Assembly: GCA_030598645.1 (NCBI GenBank)
Contig: JAUVPN010000155.1
Span: 1 to 6,583, forward strand
DNA: 6,583 nucleotides
Source: Hyphomicrobium sp.
GTDB lineage: Bacteria; Pseudomonadota; Alphaproteobacteria; Rhizobiales; Hyphomicrobiaceae
Direction of reading: 5' to 3'
Within the stretch, counting starts at the first letter, position 1; every line of letters begins with the position of its first letter. Shown in pieces: positions 5,960-6,583 of this stretch. The notes under the pieces are model-generated. The model saw only the letters and a list, made by a program, of their open reading frames with translations. It did not search any database and had not been told where the DNA came from. Position numbers and translations under genes: made by a program.

Positions 5960-6583
5960 TTAAGCCCCGATCATCTGCTGGAATGGCTGGATGACTTTGG
6001 ATTGTTCTGAGAACAGGTCATCGAAGTAGAAAATTGTCCGCTCCAAACCTTCCTCAAGCTCTATCTTCGGCTTCCAGTCGAGAAGTTTTCTGGCCCGCGA
6101 AATGTCGGGACAGCGCTGCTTGGGATCGTCCTGGGGGAGAGGCTGGAAGTTGAGTGGCGAGCGCGAGCCCGTTAGCTCGATGATGCGGTCCGCAAGCTCC
6201 GCGACAGTGACTTCGACGGGATTGCCGATGTTGACGGGGTCGATCGCGTCCTTGTCGGTGTCCATAAGTCGAGTGACGCCCTCGACGAGGTCATCGACGT
6301 AACAGAAGGAACGCGTTTGATGGCCTTTTCCATAAATGGTGATCGGCTTGTTATGCAGGGCCTGTACGATGAAATTCGACACCACGCGGCCATCCTGCGG
6401 GTGCATGCGCGGTCCGTAGGTGTTGAAAATGCGCACCACACGGACATCAAGTTTGTGCTGACGATAGTAATCATAAAATAGCGTCTCCGCGCAGCGCTTG
6501 CCCTCATCATAACAGGCGCGCGGGCCACGGACGTTGACGAGGCCCCGGTAGTTTTCTGTCTGCGGGTGAACCTCGGGATCTCC
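5960..6583 (-). CDS. UDP-glucuronate decarboxylase (UDP-xylose synthase), N-terminus cut by window edge
   Basis: The frame is open from the right edge at 6583 to the TAA at 5962-5960, giving 207 residues of an enzyme normally about 310-320 long, so roughly the first third is missing. It is an extended short-chain dehydrogenase/reductase that oxidises and decarboxylates UDP-glucuronate to UDP-xylose using bound NAD. The visible part starts [17 protein letters not shown] and carries [20 protein letters not shown], with the catalytic Tyr and Lys at visible residues 25 and 29. [18 protein letters not shown] and SNFIVQAL follow, then [12 protein letters not shown] and [15 protein letters not shown]. 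The HPQTE...ACYDEGKR signature separates UXS from UDP-glucose epimerases and dTDP-glucose dehydratases. The ATG at 6439 is internal and is not the start. It lies 68 bases upstream of the WbaP-like gene on the same strand, a likely two-gene unit supplying nucleotide sugar and initiating transferase. A 4-keto-pentose product cannot be excluded. Confidence 0.93.
   Translation of the reverse strand, partial: GDPEVHPQTENYRGLVNVRGPRACYDEGKRCAETLFYDYYRQHKLDVRVVRIFNTYGPRMHPQDGRVVSNFIVQALHNKPITIYGKGHQTRSFCYVDDLVEGVTRLMDTDKDAIDPVNIGNPVEVTVAELADRIIELTGSRSPLNFQPLPQDDPKQRCPDISRARKLLDWKPKIELEEGLERTIFYFDDLFSEQSKVIQPFQQMIGA

Overview
The window is part of a surface-polysaccharide (exopolysaccharide, capsule or O-antigen) biosynthesis locus from a Gram-negative bacterium. 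Moderately high GC, the style of the proteins (WbaP-type phosphoglycosyl transferase, GMD and UXS with alphaproteobacteria-like motifs) and the lack of any Gram-positive features suggest a proteobacterium, most likely an alphaproteobacterium. That assignment is inference from motif flavour, not from a marker gene. I see no tRNA, rRNA, CRISPR array, insertion sequence or phage gene.

Layout. (1) 1-348, minus strand: a membrane protein of the SxtJ family, cut by the left edge. (2) 349-1095: a 747-base gap between divergent genes with no convincing gene. It holds a cluster of three predicted hairpins at 572-699 and a stop-riddled, peptide-like frame that may be gene debris. (3) 1096-1938, plus strand: an intact WecG/TagA/CpsF-family glycosyltransferase. 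(4) 1939-2148: a leader with a possible 33-codon ORF that ends inside the ribosome binding site of the next gene. (5) 2149-3222, plus: intact gmd, GDP-mannose 4,6-dehydratase, starting at TTG. (6) 3253-4271, plus: fcl, GDP-L-fucose synthase, broken by an in-frame TAA at codon 13 and a one-base deletion just after the codon for the catalytic histidine. (7) 4272-4418: a convergent gap with no clear terminator. (8) 4419-5891, minus: a WbaP-like polyprenyl-phosphate sugar-1-phosphate transferase. (9) 5960-6583, minus: the C-terminal two thirds of UDP-glucuronate decarboxylase (UDP-xylose synthase), cut by the right edge.

How the genes fit together. UXS makes UDP-xylose. GMD makes GDP-4-keto-6-deoxymannose, which Fcl would turn into GDP-L-fucose. 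The WbaP-like enzyme loads the first sugar-1-phosphate onto undecaprenyl phosphate, and the WecG/TagA-type enzyme probably adds an early sugar to the lipid-linked acceptor. SxtJ proteins commonly accompany carbamoyltransferases in such loci, so carbamoyl decoration genes may lie to the left. Two transcription units converge near 4272-4418: gmd-fcl from the left and UXS-WbaP from the right.

The clearest anomaly is the doubly damaged fcl beside an intact gmd. I found no strong evidence of a new kind of biological system. The structured 349-1095 gap and the small ORF before gmd are the only unexplained pieces.
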